Shown: piece after piece, positions 12,161 through 24,634 of the stretch
Layout of the letters: every line of letters starts with the position of its first letter
How positions within the stretch are numbered: the stretch's first letter is position 1
Source of the DNA: Delphinus delphis
Lineage: Eukaryota > Chordata > Mammalia > Artiodactyla > Delphinidae
Reading direction: 5' to 3'
Length of the DNA stretch: 64,000 bases
NCBI RefSeq assembly: GCF_949987515.2
Contig: NC_082690.1
Location: 107,878,400 to 107,942,399 of the forward strand
The notes under the pieces: model-generated
Seen by the model: the letters and a program-made list of their open reading frames with translations, nothing else
The model's database searches: none
What the model was told of the DNA's origin: nothing
Made by a program: the position numbers and the translations under genes

Positions 12161-12524
12161 GGACTCGGTGAGTCTGGAGATGACTGTCTCCACCCCTGGC
12201 CCCGGTCAGCCTGGACTCCAGGCCGGGCTGCAGTTGCAGAGACTTCCTGGCAGGAGGACTTACTGGTTAGCTCTGCTTATCGTGAGCTCTCAGCCTGGCC
12301 TTGATGAAGGGTGTCATTAGTGAGTATAATTACCTCGGTATTAGTTTCCACCACGGGCCTCATCATCACATCCACACAGAGAAGCCTCGCACGAGGGAAA
12401 CGTGATGAAAAGGTCCCAAGTCTGCAGAAAAGGCAGGAGGAGGGGCCCTGGGCCCGGGGTGGGAGGGGAAGCCTGCACCAGGGGGCTGGGATGGTCTTCA
12501 CGGTGCACGCCTGCAGGTCTGCCT
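12161..12524. other. No recognised feature
   Basis: Unique GC-rich DNA bounded by a MIR and a tetranucleotide array. Confidence 0.35.
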
Positions 12525-12852
12525 GACGATCTATCTACTTATCTACCTTTCTATCTGTCTACTCCAATATCCATCCATCCATCCATCCATCCATCTGTCC
12601 ACACATCTAATCTCTCTCTCCATAATCTATCTATCTATCATCTATCTACCTATCTACTTTTCTATCAATAATCAATCTACTCCAATATCCATCGATCCAT
12701 CAGTCCACCCAATCTCTCCATAATCTATCTATCTATCTATATCTAACTACCTTTCTATCTTTCTACCTAATCCATCCTATCTATCTGTCTATCCATCCAG
12801 CTCTCTAGCTAGCGATCTAATCCATCTATTCATTCAATCTATCCCTCCATCA
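12525..12852. repeat. Compound (ATCT)n/(ATCC)n microsatellite
   Basis: About 330 bases of interleaved TCTA and ATCC units with scattered interruptions, including a clean run of six ATCC units near 12570-12594. Two internal segments share 'ctactccaatatccat', which suggests internal duplication of the array. Confidence 0.95.
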
Positions 12853-15369
12853 CAGGTATCTCTACATTGGTTTGGGGAAGAGGGTCACAGAGCAGAAAGT
12901 GAGGCCACCTGTTCAGGGGGACAGAGGGCCACGTCCTGACCTCTTGACTCGTGGAGGATGGCGACTTGAATGAAGGAGAAATAAACACCTGCACTGCTGC
13001 TTCCCAGGGATGCGAGCTCAGGGAGCTCAGCCCTGTGCTCCATGTGGGGCTCCTTTAGGGGAATCCAAGCTCAGCCTGGAGCACGGAGGGGTGGAAACCC
13101 AATCTGAGGGCAGCCTTAGACCAGGATCCTCATGGGCACCCCTCGACCACAGACCTGCTGGGTGAGCTTGCAAAGAGACCAGCCCTCTGCCTTGACTTCC
13201 ACACCTGTTCATCCCCAACACCCGTCCCTCTACCACCTGCCTGGAGGGGCCACCTGAGCTAACAGCCATGAAGGTGCTTCCTAAGCCGTATGGGGCGTAT
13301 GGGGCACCTTGGGACCCATGGGCTCAGGGTCAAGGGCTGCGGGGCTGAGATGGTCCTCAGCTGGGCTTTGCTTGAAGCCAGCCCAGTGGCTCCATGGGAA
13401 GGGACAGTGGAGGGGTGCGTGTGTGCGCCCCTTTCCATAATGAAAACATTTCTCTTTCAGGACAAAAACCGGTCCGCGGCCTACGGGTCCCCTCAGAGCC
13501 CCCACGGAAGCCACCAAGCCACCTTTTCCAGGTGGATGTAGGCTGTTCCCCGAGCAGCAGAGCAGCTGGACACCAGCCTCGCTCACGGAGTGCCCGTGGG
13601 TCCCCCGACCTCGAGTTGCTGTTCAGAAACACCAAGCGCCCTGCAGCTCTGAGCTGCTGGTGGCTGCTGGCCCAGGAGGAGGGACCTGGACATCTGTCCC
13701 CATGTCCTTAGTGCTTGAGTGATGTGGGGGACCCTGGATCCTCATGGGGTGTCTGGAAAGCACTGGCGCTTTCCCTGGCACGAGCAGGCCCTCAGGAAGT
13801 GTCACCTTCTGCTCTGGCTTGGGCCTGAGTGGACAGGCGCCTCACCTGAGCCCCGGTGGCCGGGGACTCCGGGCTCCTCTGGACCAGCTGCCTGAGCCCG
13901 GGGGGCCTCGGTTGGGAGAAAGCCGGTGCTGTTACCACGTCCCTGGGCCCCTCCTGTGACAGCTGTGAGTCACCGAGTGCCGCCGTGTCGCACATTTCAT
14001 ACGTGGCCATCATTCTCAGCAGGGCCATCCCATTGGCCCTGGGTCACCAGTGAGGATGCAGGTCCAGCAGCTAAGTCCCAGGCCCTGCCATGCCACTGGG
14101 GGGCGGCTCTGAGCCAATGTCTCTCTCTGTCCACCCACCCGGCCTCCCACCTGCCTCTCCTGAGCCTCTGCTTTCTCCTTTGTCCTCAGGATTCTTCTGG
14201 CTCAAGCCCTCCGATGCTGGGAGGCCCAGAGCCCTGTGTAGGGGCACTGCCCCAGCCAGGCCACAGGGGGGCTGGGAGAGCCCATCTCAGGACCCGGCTC
14301 TGGTCATTGGACCCCAGAGAGGCTCGCCAGGCAGTCAGCCCCAGGAGCCAGCAGGGAAGCTTGGTTCTGATGTCCTGAGCTGAGGCCCAGCTGGATGCCA
14401 GTCAGGCAGCTGCCTCACATCTGGCAGGCCCTGGTCAACCCGGCTGGACGCAGATGGCCAGTCCTTCCTCTGAGCCCTGCCCCCACCCTGTGCCAGACTT
14501 CCCGCCTTTTTTCTCCAAAAAAAGCAAGACTGGTAACGTGAGAACGGCCCAAGGAGGAAGGGGCGCCTGGAGACAGACAGCCTTGCAGCATCCTTCCTGC
14601 ACAAAGGCACCACCGTCCCCGCAGCTCTGTGCATCGCTCATGACATTTTTCCTGCAGGTGGCCGTGCAGTGTCCTGAGGAAAGGCAACTGTCTAACCGGC
14701 ACAGTGGACACCTGCCCGGCCTCGCCTCCCTCCCGCCCTGTCTTCTAGCCAAAGGATGCTCTGGTCACTGGATTCACTCACTCACTGGCCATCACACATT
14801 AAAGGAGCTGCATCCACTCTGCTGATTCCCGTGCCCTTGGCCCGCCCCAGCTGAACGGGGCTTGGGTCCTTACCAGCAGGGAATCCACGCAGAAGGGGAC
14901 CAAGGGGGCCACTGTCATGAGGCCAGACCTAGCCGATTGCCCAGGGGGAGCAGAGCACCGTTTGCTTTGAGATGGTGACGGCGATGTTGGTGTTTTAAAG
15001 CCTTGGTGACAGCAAGTCCCTCTGTGTTCTGTCTCTTGCACTCCCTGTGCCCCTGCTGGCTGCCCTGGGAGTGTCACCGGTGGTCTCGGCTCCAACACAA
15101 AGCAGGAAGGTGCGTCTCCTCACCAGCCCTGGCCCTCTGATATTCACACAACAGGTACAGTCAGTAGAAAAGTTAAGTTTTTCGACTGTCATCACACATG
15201 GCCCGCACCGGAGTCTTTGCAGGGTCTGTGGCCTGTGTGTCTGTGGTCACTCACGGGTCTGGGGAACGCTGCCACCCCACAGGGAAGAGAGAGGGGTGGC
15301 ACACATGGGGTTCCCCCAGACCCCATGCCCGGCTGGGCATCTCACAGGCGGGATCGTGAGTCCCCCGGG
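12853..15369. other. GC-rich unique sequence, no gene recognised
   Basis: CpG-containing, GC-rich DNA. Several 80-150-codon frames exist on both strands (for example 13926-14378 plus and 14335-14752 minus), but they overlap each other and show only composition-driven residues. Confidence 0.4.
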
Positions 15370-15485
15370 GGCTGACGCTGTCCTCAACCTGCAGATGGGA
15401 GAACTGAGCCCCAGGGGGCTGCGATGCCTGTCACCTGGCTGCCAGCACGTGACGCCACAATTCAAGCGCAGGATGGCTGGTTTCA
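15370..15485 (-). mobile_element. Possible MIR fragment
   Basis: 'cctgcagatgggagaactgagccccag' followed by 'ctgtcacctggctgccagcacgtgac' resembles an antisense MIR core. It is heavily diverged. Confidence 0.35.
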
Positions 15486-17216
15486 ATGCCTCGGCTTCTC
15501 CACTGAGGGTTTCCTACCCCCTCGACCTCCAGCTGAGGCTCTACATGGAATGTACCTGACGGCTCGGTGAGATCTGCACTGCAGTTGAGACAGGCTGGGA
15601 CCTGGGACCTGGGACGCTTTGCTCCTGTGCTGCAGCGCCGGCAGCTGGACAAACATCTCCTTGAGCAACAAAATACACTGAATCTATAAGGGACTAAAAG
15701 TAACCGCGTGCTTGTGCAGTTGGGGCAAATTATGGACAAGAAGATACAAAAGACCAAAAACCCAACTGCCACTTCTGAAGAGTCGGGAGCAAAGGCAGGG
15801 CACTGCGCATGCCCCCTGCACTCAGCACCACCAAAGGGCTGGTCGAACCCCCTAAGTCACCCCAGGACACACCCCTACCCGCCCCCCACAGAAGGAACCA
15901 GCTGCCCCCCCTCGGGAAGCGAACAAGGGAAACTCTTACTTGTTCTCCCTCCCCCCTGCTGCAGCGGGGGCCCCAGTACAGCCCTGCCTGAATTTCTCGT
16001 CTGGCCTCTGATCCATTTCTATTGACTAAGGAGGCCAAGAGCCCAGGTCGGTAACACAGGCACCGGTGTGGTCCAGGCCTCGGCGCTTGGACAGCTTGAA
16101 ACTGTTCCCACGTCGCCTTCCTGGGCAGGGGCGAGACCTCCCGCCCACGGTGCCTGGGGTCCTTGCCCTCCACCCTCGTCAACTGGTCCGCCAAGGCCGG
16201 GGCCGCTTTCCTAGGGGCAGTGGTGGGACCTGTCACACGGCCGGGTAACAGCAGGGCCGGGCAAAGCAGGAAGACCCCTTGCTGTGGGGTCCTGGTCCCT
16301 CCCGAGGGTCCCTGTCTGTCTTGGAGTTTCCTGCCAGGGAAGGCACCAGGCCACAGGTTCAGCGGAACAAGCAGCGCCTCTCCGTGTTTTAGGGAAAGAT
16401 TCCAAAGCTACAGGAACATCGGGAGCAGCGCCGGCCGAGCGGGCTGCTTGGCGCGCTTCCTGCATTCTCGGGCCCCACCACCTGGGACAGGCACCCCCGC
16501 GGGCTCACAGCGGCCCGCGGGCTCACAGCGGCCCTCGGCCTCGGCCCCGATCCATCCTCCACCGAAAGGCCGCTGCTGAGAAAGTTGTTCTGAAACGGAA
16601 ACCCGGCCAGATGCGCTCGCTGTGTGGATCGGGGTCCTCACAGGAAACAGACGGGGTCCGGAAGTGATTCGAGCGCCCAGACCTTGATGAAAGCATTGGG
16701 TGTAGAACTCCGGGCAAGCAAAGGGAACGGGGGCCGGGAGGACCAGAGACGGCGGATGGGGCGCCGCCACCACGCCGGGCAGCGTCGGGTGGGATCTGGG
16801 CCTCAGGGGCAGGAGGGGGCTCCACCCAGCTCTGGCCCTGCCTGCCTCACTCCGCAGGGCCCAGCTCACAGCGGCAGCACCTCGCTCCAGCTCTGGCCGA
16901 GCACGTGCCTGGTGCCTGATGGGTCTCAGAGAGTTTGCCGGATGAAAGGTGACCACACCCCACCAACGGTGACCAGGACTGATGCTCACCGAGGCCGCAG
17001 GCTCCCGACACCTGCCCGGCCAGTGTTCATCCCCGCCGTGCTGGGGCGGCCTCCGCCCCCCGTGTGCTGGGGACACCGAGTCCCCACAGGGCCTCCCCAG
17101 GGTGACGGGCTCTCGCTGGGGTGGGTGAGACCAGAGAGCCATCTCCCCACCCCCAGCCCCAGCACTGACCTCGGGATGTGTGTGCCAGGGACGCGCTTGT
17201 GGAGCCCACGCCCTCC
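15486..17216. other. GC-rich unique sequence with an 18-bp tandem duplication
   Basis: Strongly GC-rich DNA without recognised exons. CGCGGGCTCACAGCGGCC occurs twice in tandem near 16497-16532. Long overlapping frames on both strands (16408-17475 minus, 16624-17697 plus) run through this stretch into the next SINE and are therefore not taken as genes. Confidence 0.4.
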
Positions 17217-17425
17217 TTTTTTTTTTTTTTTTTGCGGTACGCGGGCCTCTCACAGTTGTGGCCTCTCCTGTTGCGGAGCACAGGCTCCGGACGCGCAGGC
17301 TCAGCGGCCATGGCTCACGGGCCCAGCCGCCCCGCGGCACGTGGGATCCTCCCGGCCTGGGGCACGAACCCGTGTCCCCTGCATCGGCAGGCAGACTCTC
17401 AACCGCTGCGCCACCAGGGAAGACC
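17217..17425 (-). mobile_element. CHR-type SINE, minus strand
   Basis: A T17 run precedes GCGGTACGCGGGCCTCTCAC and the antisense body down to CACCAGGGAAG. The tRNA-derived head is at the right end. A target duplication is not obvious. Confidence 0.92.
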
Positions 17426-18429
17426 CCTGCTCCCTCTTTGAACGCACAGACACACGGACACACGGACACACGCACTCACACAAGCCGTCCTGCTCCGGGG
17501 CCAGGTCCGGCTTCGAGAGCCCAGGCTGGGAGAAGATGGCCCTGCCCACCCACCGACCTTCCCCCGGCTTCACCAAGCGCAGCGGGATGGCCAGACCCAC
17601 AACCTGGTGTCAGGGTGACCCCCGCCGGTCGGCTCCGACCCACAGGGACCAGGCGCCAGCCGGAGTCCCACTTGGGCAGAGACCCAGGTGCCGCTAGGTG
17701 CTGGCCCGGCCTGGCGCAGGAGTCCGAGGCCGGGCCAGGGCCGGGCCGGGCGGAGAATCCACACTTCCACAAGCCCGAGTGACCCCAGCCCGTGCTGCTG
17801 GGCCGGGGACCTCGCTGAGCTGGGCGGAAACTCAGCCAGCGACGAACATCCGTGCAGAGGAGGATGAACTCAGCCAGGACAAACATCCGTGCAGAGGAGG
17901 CAAGCCCGCAGGGAGCAAGTCGGCCCCGCGAGTTGACGGACAGGCCCAGGAGAGAGGAGGGGTGCGTGCCCGGCAGGGGTGGCGGGGGGCAGTGGTGGAG
18001 TCCCCAGCACACGCGGGGGGCTCTTCACAGGGACCCTGGATGGCCAGCCTCCTTGCCTCGTTTTGCCGCTGGGAGCTGGTTTACGTCCTGGCCTTGGTCC
18101 CACGGGGAGGAGGTGGAATCTCAGAACTAAGAACGCTGCATCCCTGCCGCCCTCTGCCACAGCAGGCCCCCTGCCGCGTGCCAGGGATGGAGGCATTTCT
18201 GTCTTGCAGAAAGCTGTGGAAGGTGTCGGCGAAGGCAACGAGCTGGCGGGCTGCAATGAATTCTCTTGATAAAATCTGCCTCGATGGTGAATCTGCCTCT
18301 CAAGGAGAGGGCCGTGCCCTCGTTCTGGGCCCAATCAGCTCCTTCCCAAAGGAAGATTTTGCTGGGCACCAGCTGGCGCTTACAAGGGCACTGCACACAG
18401 GCCTCTGTCTTTGGGAAAATATTCAAATC
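17426..18429. other. GC-rich unique sequence with a 38-bp tandem duplication
   Basis: No exon recognised. A short tandem repeat at 17830-17900 repeats 'actcagccag', then 'aacatccgtgcagaggagg', with a period of 38. A short ACACGG repeat lies near 17447-17475. Confidence 0.45.
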
Positions 18430-18672
18430 CCCTGCCTGTTTTTAAATAAGATTGTCTGTATTTTGCTGTTGAGTCATGTTTATATTTTTTGGATATTAAG
18501 CCCTTATCAGATACACTGTTTGCAGATACTCTCTCCCATTTGGTAGGTGGCCTTTTCATCTCATTGATGGTTTCCTTTGCTGTGCAGAAGCTTGTTAGTT
18601 TGACACAGTCTCACTTGTTTATTTTTGCTTTTGTTGCCCTCGTTTCTGGTGTCAAATCCAAAAAACTCGTCT
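18430..18672 (-). mobile_element. L1 ORF2 fragment
   Basis: The antisense L1 ORF2 is recognisable from 'ttggatattaagcccttatcagatac', 'ctcattgatggtttcctttgctgtgcagaagctt' and 'tttgttgccctcgtttctgg'. It is a 5'-truncated internal fragment without a tail. Confidence 0.85.
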
Positions 18673-19834
18673 CTAAGTCTGAAGTCAAATAAAACTGCAA
18701 GATACTTAAAGTTAGACAAAAAAGGGGGGAGGGGGAGGGATATGCCGGGCCGCTCAGAGGAATCACAGGACTCCAGAAACATGACTTCAAAGATTTACCA
18801 CGGTTCTCACTTTTCCCCAACAAGGTGGGTCTGAGCAGGTTGTTCCTGGATGCCGGTCCAGTTCTGAGACAAGGAGAGAAGTGAGGAGAAATACGGTGAC
18901 CCCGATATTCCAGGCCATCCACTTTCCCCCTAAAGTCTCCGCCAAACATCGCTGTGATCCCGAACGACCTGTCCCAACCCCCCTCCAACACCGGCACCAG
19001 TACAAACACCTCCGCCTGATCTGGGGGTTGAAAACCATCGCATCAGCATAAGTTTGACGTCAGTTGCAGCGTGACGGTCAGGCCACTCAGACACGCTGCC
19101 TTTGCCGCCCTCAGACGGGAGGGCGCTTGATCTGGGTGGACCGGCAGGGGCCGGGGGGTCGGGACTCACGGGATGATGGGGTGCAGCCTTCCAGAACGTC
19201 CATTCCCCGCACCCCCCCCCCCGCCTCCACTCTTCTTTTGAGGAAGAGCTAGGGAGTTTAGTTGGTAAGCAATTTCAAACATTTTACTGTAAAGCAAACA
19301 CCCACGTGATGAAGAGAAGTACTCATTTGAACACATTTTGAAGAGAAGATGGTTCGGTGGTTGGCTGGTGATTGGCTGATAGTCAGCTGGCGGGAACGGG
19401 GTCACTGGGCCTCGTGTCTCCCAGCGTCCCAGGTGGGTCCGCCACTTACAAGGTGGCGGGAGCAGCGTTTCCAAGGGCGAGCCCAAGGCACGCGAGCTTT
19501 TCAAGGCCCTGCTTGCGTCATCTTTGCCGTTGCCCGCCATTGTCTCATTGGCCCAACATGACCAACCTATTAAGGGTTAGAGACAGACTCCGCCCCCTGA
19601 TGGGAGGGGGAGAATTTGTGGCCAGTTTTGCAGTCGGCCACGTTAGGCGCTCACAAACGTGGGTGTCTGTTGCCCTCTTCCTCTGCGATCTCTCGTCCTC
19701 TGGTGCGTGTGTCTTGCGGCCATAATGGCCCCACATTGCAAGGGTTTGTTTTTTTGGGTTTCTCTTCCTTATACAGTGGCGGAGGTCTCCCAAGAATTAT
19801 GGCAAATGTCTCTATTTCCCCAGCTCCTAGCAAA
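18673..19834. other. Unrecognised sequence, possible old repeat at 19340-19700
   Basis: No gene recognised. A C-rich run lies at 19211-19224. The part at about 19340-19700 has the texture of an old interspersed repeat, but I cannot name it. Confidence 0.3.
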
Positions 19835-19897
19835 GGGTCTGGTGAAGTCTTACTCAGTGAATGTTTATTAAACAAGTCATTGAATTTGTTGAATTGA
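19835..19897 (+). mobile_element. L2 LINE 3' terminus
   Basis: 'agctcctagcaaagggtctggtg' followed by 'cagtgaatgtttattaaacaagtcattgaatttgttgaattga' fits the extreme L2 3' end. Confidence 0.45.
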
Positions 19898-20477
19898 AAG
19901 TGAAAATGCCTGCGGGTGAGCAATGTATTACTTAGACCCAGGATGTGAAACTCCAGGTGGGCAGCATACAAATTAGTAGCGCTTTTTAGAAGCATTCCCT
20001 TAAACCAGAAGTTCAAAGAGATTTGATTCCCTGCCCATGTTCTGGGACACCTGCTGTGACCCAGCAGAATGTCCTGGGGATCACAAATGGGGGATGTTCC
20101 CAGCCTCCCTTGGGTCATGGCCCCATTGAGAAGCTGAGGAAAATGATGGACCTTCTCCCCGGAAAATGCACCCCCGTGTTGTACGTATGGGGACTCTTGC
20201 AAAGAACAGGATCCCCCCCAGCTAGTTTAAGTAGAAAGGAATTCATCATGGGATGGTACAGGGCAGCAGAATCGTAGGATTCCACACAGCTGTGCTCTCA
20301 CCTTCAGGAGCATCGCGCAGTGGTGGTGGAGCCTTTGCCTTACACGCACTTTCAGTTGGATGGAAGTTTATCCATGGGTAACGCCCAGATCACAGCTGGA
20401 CCACTCACTGAAAAGGATTGTGGGAAATGCAGGCCAGGAAGACACTAGGGAAGTTTAGAATGGAGGGTGGTCCTGAT
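19898..20477. other. No recognised feature
   Basis: Unique sequence without a recognised exon or repeat. Confidence 0.3.
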
Positions 20478-20491
20478 GTCCTTTCTTGCTC

Positions 20492-20725
<234 letters not shown>

Positions 20726-21546
20726 AATATCAGCTCCCTACCACCTACTGTAGCAGATGAAACCCAAGTGAACAACTTTAAGATGCAATAGTTCCAATAG
20801 TTATTACAGGTTCAGAATCAGCGTGAAATCTTTCCTTAGGGCAAAGCAGGCGGTAGAGTAAGAGTATGATCACTGGGTCCGAATTTCTGAATTTGGCCGT
20901 GCTTTAAAGAGAGTGGAGTCAGGGTTATGATTGTGTGTTTGTTTTTGGAGAAATGGGTTGCTTATGCATCTTTCCGCAGAGTGCCCCCTCCTAGACGCCC
21001 AGCCTCCTGCTGACAGCCTTCCTGAAGAAGGCGGCATACAATGTCAATGGGGGCAGATGTGAGCTTTGCTCTAAGTTTACCCAGGAGGAGGGAGGCGGGA
21101 GGGAGGAGAGAGGACACTGTGTCAGTGATAACAATTTGGGCGCAGAGAGAGGGCTTTGGCAAAGGGGCTTTTGCTAAGGCTTGCAGCTGGCCGGGGACAA
21201 GGATTCTCTCCTGGGGTCCCAACAGGGATGGGCCAAGCTACTGAGGGGGCCTCTGATCTGGGCAAGTTTGGGGCAGGGCCATGCTTTAGACTGCGGTTCT
21301 AGAACTTTTTACTCTGTCTCTGAGCACCTTAAAAGGACTCTGAGTCAATTTTTTAAGTTCAGCTGTTAAATAAATATAACGTCTTCTTTTTTCATAGCAT
21401 AATGATGGTTCACAAACACACTTTAAAAAATCTCCAAATCTTTACAAAATATTTCCTGCTCTGTGGTGGAGATGAACAGGAGGTGTTTGCCTCTTGGAGT
21501 ATAACCTACAGCAGCCAACTTAGAGATTGACAAGAAACATTCATCC
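20726..21546. other. No recognised feature
   Basis: Unique sequence between the (CT)n tract and a MER5A element. Confidence 0.3.
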
Positions 21547-21694
21547 CAGCGATTCCCAAAGTGTGCTCTCCGGCCCAGCAGCAGCAGCCGTTGCCTTGGG
21601 AACTTCAGCTAGAAGTGGAATTCCTGCAGATTCAGAAATGCTGGATGGCGGAGGGGGAGTAATCTGTGTTTTAAGACGCTCTCCAGGTGACTCT
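21547..21694 (+). mobile_element. MER5A DNA transposon, left part
   Basis: It starts 'cagcgattcccaaagtgtgctc' and runs to 'ctctccaggtgactct'. The element is cut here by an L1 and resumes at 22912. Confidence 0.8.
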
Positions 21695-22897
21695 TTTTTT
21701 ATGTATTGAAGTACAGTTGGTTTATAATATTACATTCATTTCAGGTGTACAACATAGTGATTCAATATTTCTATAGATTATACTCCATTTAAATTTATTA
21801 CAAAATAATGGCTATGTTTCCCTGTGCTGTACAGAATATCCTTGCTGCTCATCTATTCTATACAGTTTGTATCTCTTAATACCGTACCCCTATCTTGCCC
21901 CTCCCCCCTTCCCTCTCCCCACTGGTAACCACTAGTTTGTTCTCTATATCTGTGAGTCTGTTTCTGTTCTGTTATGTACATTCATGTGTTTTATTTTTTA
22001 GATTCCACATACATGTGATAACATACAGTATCTGTCTTTCCCTGTCTGGCTTATTTCGCTAAGCATAATACTCTCTAGGTCCATCCACATTGTTGCAAGT
22101 GGCAGGATTTCATTCTTTCTTACGGCTGAGTAATATTCCATTATGTACATATACCACATCTTCTTTATTCATTCATCTGTTGATGGTTACTTAGGTTGCT
22201 TCCATATCCTGGCAATTGTAAATAATTCTGCTCTGAATATTGGGGTGCACGTATCTCTTCAAATTAGTGTTTTCCTTTTCTTCGGATAAATACCCAGGAG
22301 TGGAATTGCCGGATCTTTGCACCAGTTTACGTTCCCACCAGCAGTGTTAGAGTTCCCTTTCCTCCATAACCTCACCAACATTTGTTATTTCTGGTCTTTT
22401 TGATATAAAAAAATAAACTCCAAATGGATTAAAGACCTAAATGTAAGACCTGAAACCATAAAGCTCCCAGAAGAGAACGTATACAGAACACTCTTTGACA
22501 TAAATTGCAGCAATATTTTTTCCATCCACCTCCTAAAGCAAAAGAAATAAAAGCAAAAATAAACAAATGGGACCTAATTAAGGTTAAAAGCTTTTGCACA
22601 GAAGCTTTCAACAAATGAAAAGGCAGCCTACTGAATGGGAGAAAATGTTTGCAAATGATATGACCGATAAGGGGTTAATATCCAAAATATACAAACAGCT
22701 CATACAACTCAACACACACAAAAAAACGATTAAAAAACAGGCAGAAGACCTGAATAGACATTTCCCCAAAGAAGACATACAGATGGCCAACAGGCACATG
22801 AAAAGATGCTCAACATCGCTAATCATCAGAGATGCAAATCAAAACCCACAAGGAGATACCACCGCACACCTGCCAGAATGGCCGCCATCAGAAAGAC
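21695..22897 (-). mobile_element. 5'-inverted (twin-primed) L1 insertion
   Basis: From 21695 to about 22400 the sequence is antisense L1: a short T-run, then the 3' UTR and ORF2 end. From about 22405 to 22897 it is sense L1 ORF2 ('aataaactccaaatggattaaagacctaaatg', 'gaatgggagaaaatgtttgcaaatg'). The 3' part thus lies on the minus strand and the upstream part is flipped, the classic product of twin priming. CTCCAGGTGAYTCT flanks it at 21681-21694 and 22898-22911. ORF2 is incomplete. Confidence 0.9.
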
Positions 22898-22911
22898 CTC
22901 CAGGTGATTCT

Positions 22912-22939
22912 GATATACTTTCAGTTAGAGAATCACTGG
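22912..22939 (+). mobile_element. MER5A DNA transposon, right part
   Basis: 'gatatactttcagttagagaatcactg' completes the MER5A terminal sequence that was interrupted at 21694. Confidence 0.75.
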
Positions 22940-22964
22940 TTTATGCCCATCTCTTGTGCTTGCA

Positions 22965-23160
22965 GAGACCTTTACCATCTGTACATGCCATTTCATATTC
23001 ATTCTTATAACGGCTCTGCTCATAGAGACAGAGATAAGGTAGACGTATAGACAGAGACAGAGCAGACGGTCAGAAAAGATGACGTCGAGCGGAGGGAGGC
23101 TCAGAGGGGTCAGGTGACCTGCCTGAGGTCACAGGTCACACAGCTGAGCCAGGACTGCCA
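22965..23160 (-). mobile_element. MIR SINE fragment
   Basis: The antisense MIR core 'ggaggctcagaggggtcaggtgacctgcctgaggtcacaggtcacacagctgagccagg' is clear at 23094-23155. The left part is weaker. Confidence 0.7.
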
Positions 23161-23738
23161 AGTTTCTCTTTCCCCATCATTCCATCCTCCTTCAGAAAGG
23201 ATGAGGTTACGTGAAAGGAGGAGAAGCCAGTGGTCTCTCCTCTGCAGCGTGTAGACTTTTTCCTTAAAGTTCAGGCTTCCATCCCACCTGGAGTGCAGCA
23301 AAATGGTACCACGAGCCTGAGGTTGCAAGGTCACCCTGACCGTGATGACCCGCTGCGCCCCGTGCCCGCGTCCTTCTCCGAGTAGACCAGCACTCCGCTC
23401 CCCTCCTGTTCCCATCCCCCGACTGCTGAGCCTGACGGCCAGTCCAACCCGGGGGCAGACAGACAGCAAACTCGAAGGCTTCAATAATCCTTGCCAACTC
23501 AGTTCAACTACTACTTGGCTTAGTTTTTATTTTTTAATTATCCATTTTCCTATTAAGTTATGCCCTTTCCTCGAGGGACACACAGTCACAGATTCCAGCA
23601 TCTTTTACAAATCAGTGAGCTTTGGTGCTGGAAAGCCTTACATGACACTGACTTTGGCCAGAGCTGGAAGATGTCTTGAAGATCATCGGGGTCTGACTCT
23701 TTATGGAGATACAGAAACGGAGAGTTGCTTTGTTCAAT
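23161..23738. other. No recognised feature
   Basis: Unique sequence without a recognised exon or repeat family. Confidence 0.3.
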
Positions 23739-23990
23739 AAAATGTTGGCATTTAATGGGCTTCCCTGGTGGCGCAGTGGTTGAGAGTCCGCCTGCCGATG
23801 CAGGGGACACGGGTTCGTGCCCCGGTCCGGGAAGATCCCACATGCCGCGGAGCGGCTGGGCCCGTGAGCCATGGCCGCTGAGCCTGCGCGTCCGGAGCCT
23901 GTGCTCCGCAACGGGAGAGGCCGCAACAGTGAGAGGCCCGCGTACCGCAAAATAAATAAATAAATAAATAAAATAAAATGTTGGTATTTA
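23739..23990 (+). mobile_element. CHR-type SINE with target duplication
   Basis: The body runs from GGGCTTCCCTGGTGGCGCAG at 23757 to GCGTACCGC, followed by an (AAAT)n tail. AAAATGTTGGYATTTA flanks it at 23739-23754 and 23975-23990 with one mismatch. The tail has begun to turn into a tetranucleotide microsatellite. Confidence 0.95.
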
Positions 23991-24239
23991 AGAGTAACAG
24001 TATGTTCAACCAGTCTTCTTATCGAGAATTTTTTTAGTTTAACACAGTGTCATGATCTGCCTTAAAAATTACCAAGTTTTAGTGATGACTCGAACAGAAA
24101 TAAAACATAAGAATGAAATCACAGTATTGTCCATATTTCAAAGTAGCAGAAAGGTTCCTCTGGGAACGTTTAATGACCAGGTTCCAAAGTTAAGCTCTTT
24201 TTCTTCTGAAATCGGAACAAACTTGAGTATTAGATAATT

Positions 24240-24365
24240 CCTAAGCACGCTACCAGCTCCATGAAACCTTCCCCAATAACTTCTTTGAACGCCAGAACCT
24301 TTTCTGGACCTCTCGTTAAAACCACAGCATCTGGCTTACAGCAACTCTTGGTGAGTATTTAATAA
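24240..24365 (+). mobile_element. Possible L2 fragment
   Basis: 'ccatgaaaccttccccaataac' and a terminal 'gtgagtatttaataa' give a weak L2 3'-end layout. Confidence 0.3.
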
Positions 24366-24369
24366 TGAT

Positions 24370-24556
24370 GAGAATGAAACAAGACTTAACATTTATTGAG
24401 CACTTATTACCCACAAGGCACTTTGCTAAGCCCCTCGTATGGGTCGACTCTTTGAATCTACCGCAGTTTTATCTTCTCCACTTTACAGATGAAGAAGCTG
24501 TGCTAGATAGAAAGTTAGGTAACTTGCGTAAGGCCATACAGCTTGCTTGAACCAGA
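24370..24556 (-). mobile_element. MIR SINE
   Basis: Nearly full-length antisense MIR: 'aacatttattgagcacttattacccacaaggcactttgctaagc', 'ctccactttacagatgaagaag', 'aacttgcgtaaggccatacagcttgc'. Confidence 0.8.
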
Positions 24557-24634
24557 CTTCAAATACAGGTGTTTTACTGCAAACTTGTGCATTGATGAGG
24601 TTTGATCTCAGTACTTAATGAATGAGTGAGGAAT

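Noticed and set aside
12525..12852. Possible CRISPR-like or satellite array
   Set aside because: The repeats are simple ATCT/ATCC microsatellite units without spacers, in a mammalian context.
16408..17697. Two long overlapping open frames (355 codons minus, 357 codons plus)
   Set aside because: They lie on opposite strands of the same GC-rich DNA, run through a CHR SINE including its poly-T, and show no domain. Stop-poor GC-rich sequence explains them.
19166..19540. Minus frame with a short actin-like looking string near 19275
   Set aside because: Only a few residues resemble the actin 'MFE' region, with no flanking actin homology or splice sites. Probably chance, so it is not claimed as a third actin exon.
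22594..23010. 138-codon plus frame with retrotransposon-like residues
   Set aside because: It is the inverted ORF2 segment of the twin-primed L1 reading into MER5A. It is a fragment, not a gene.
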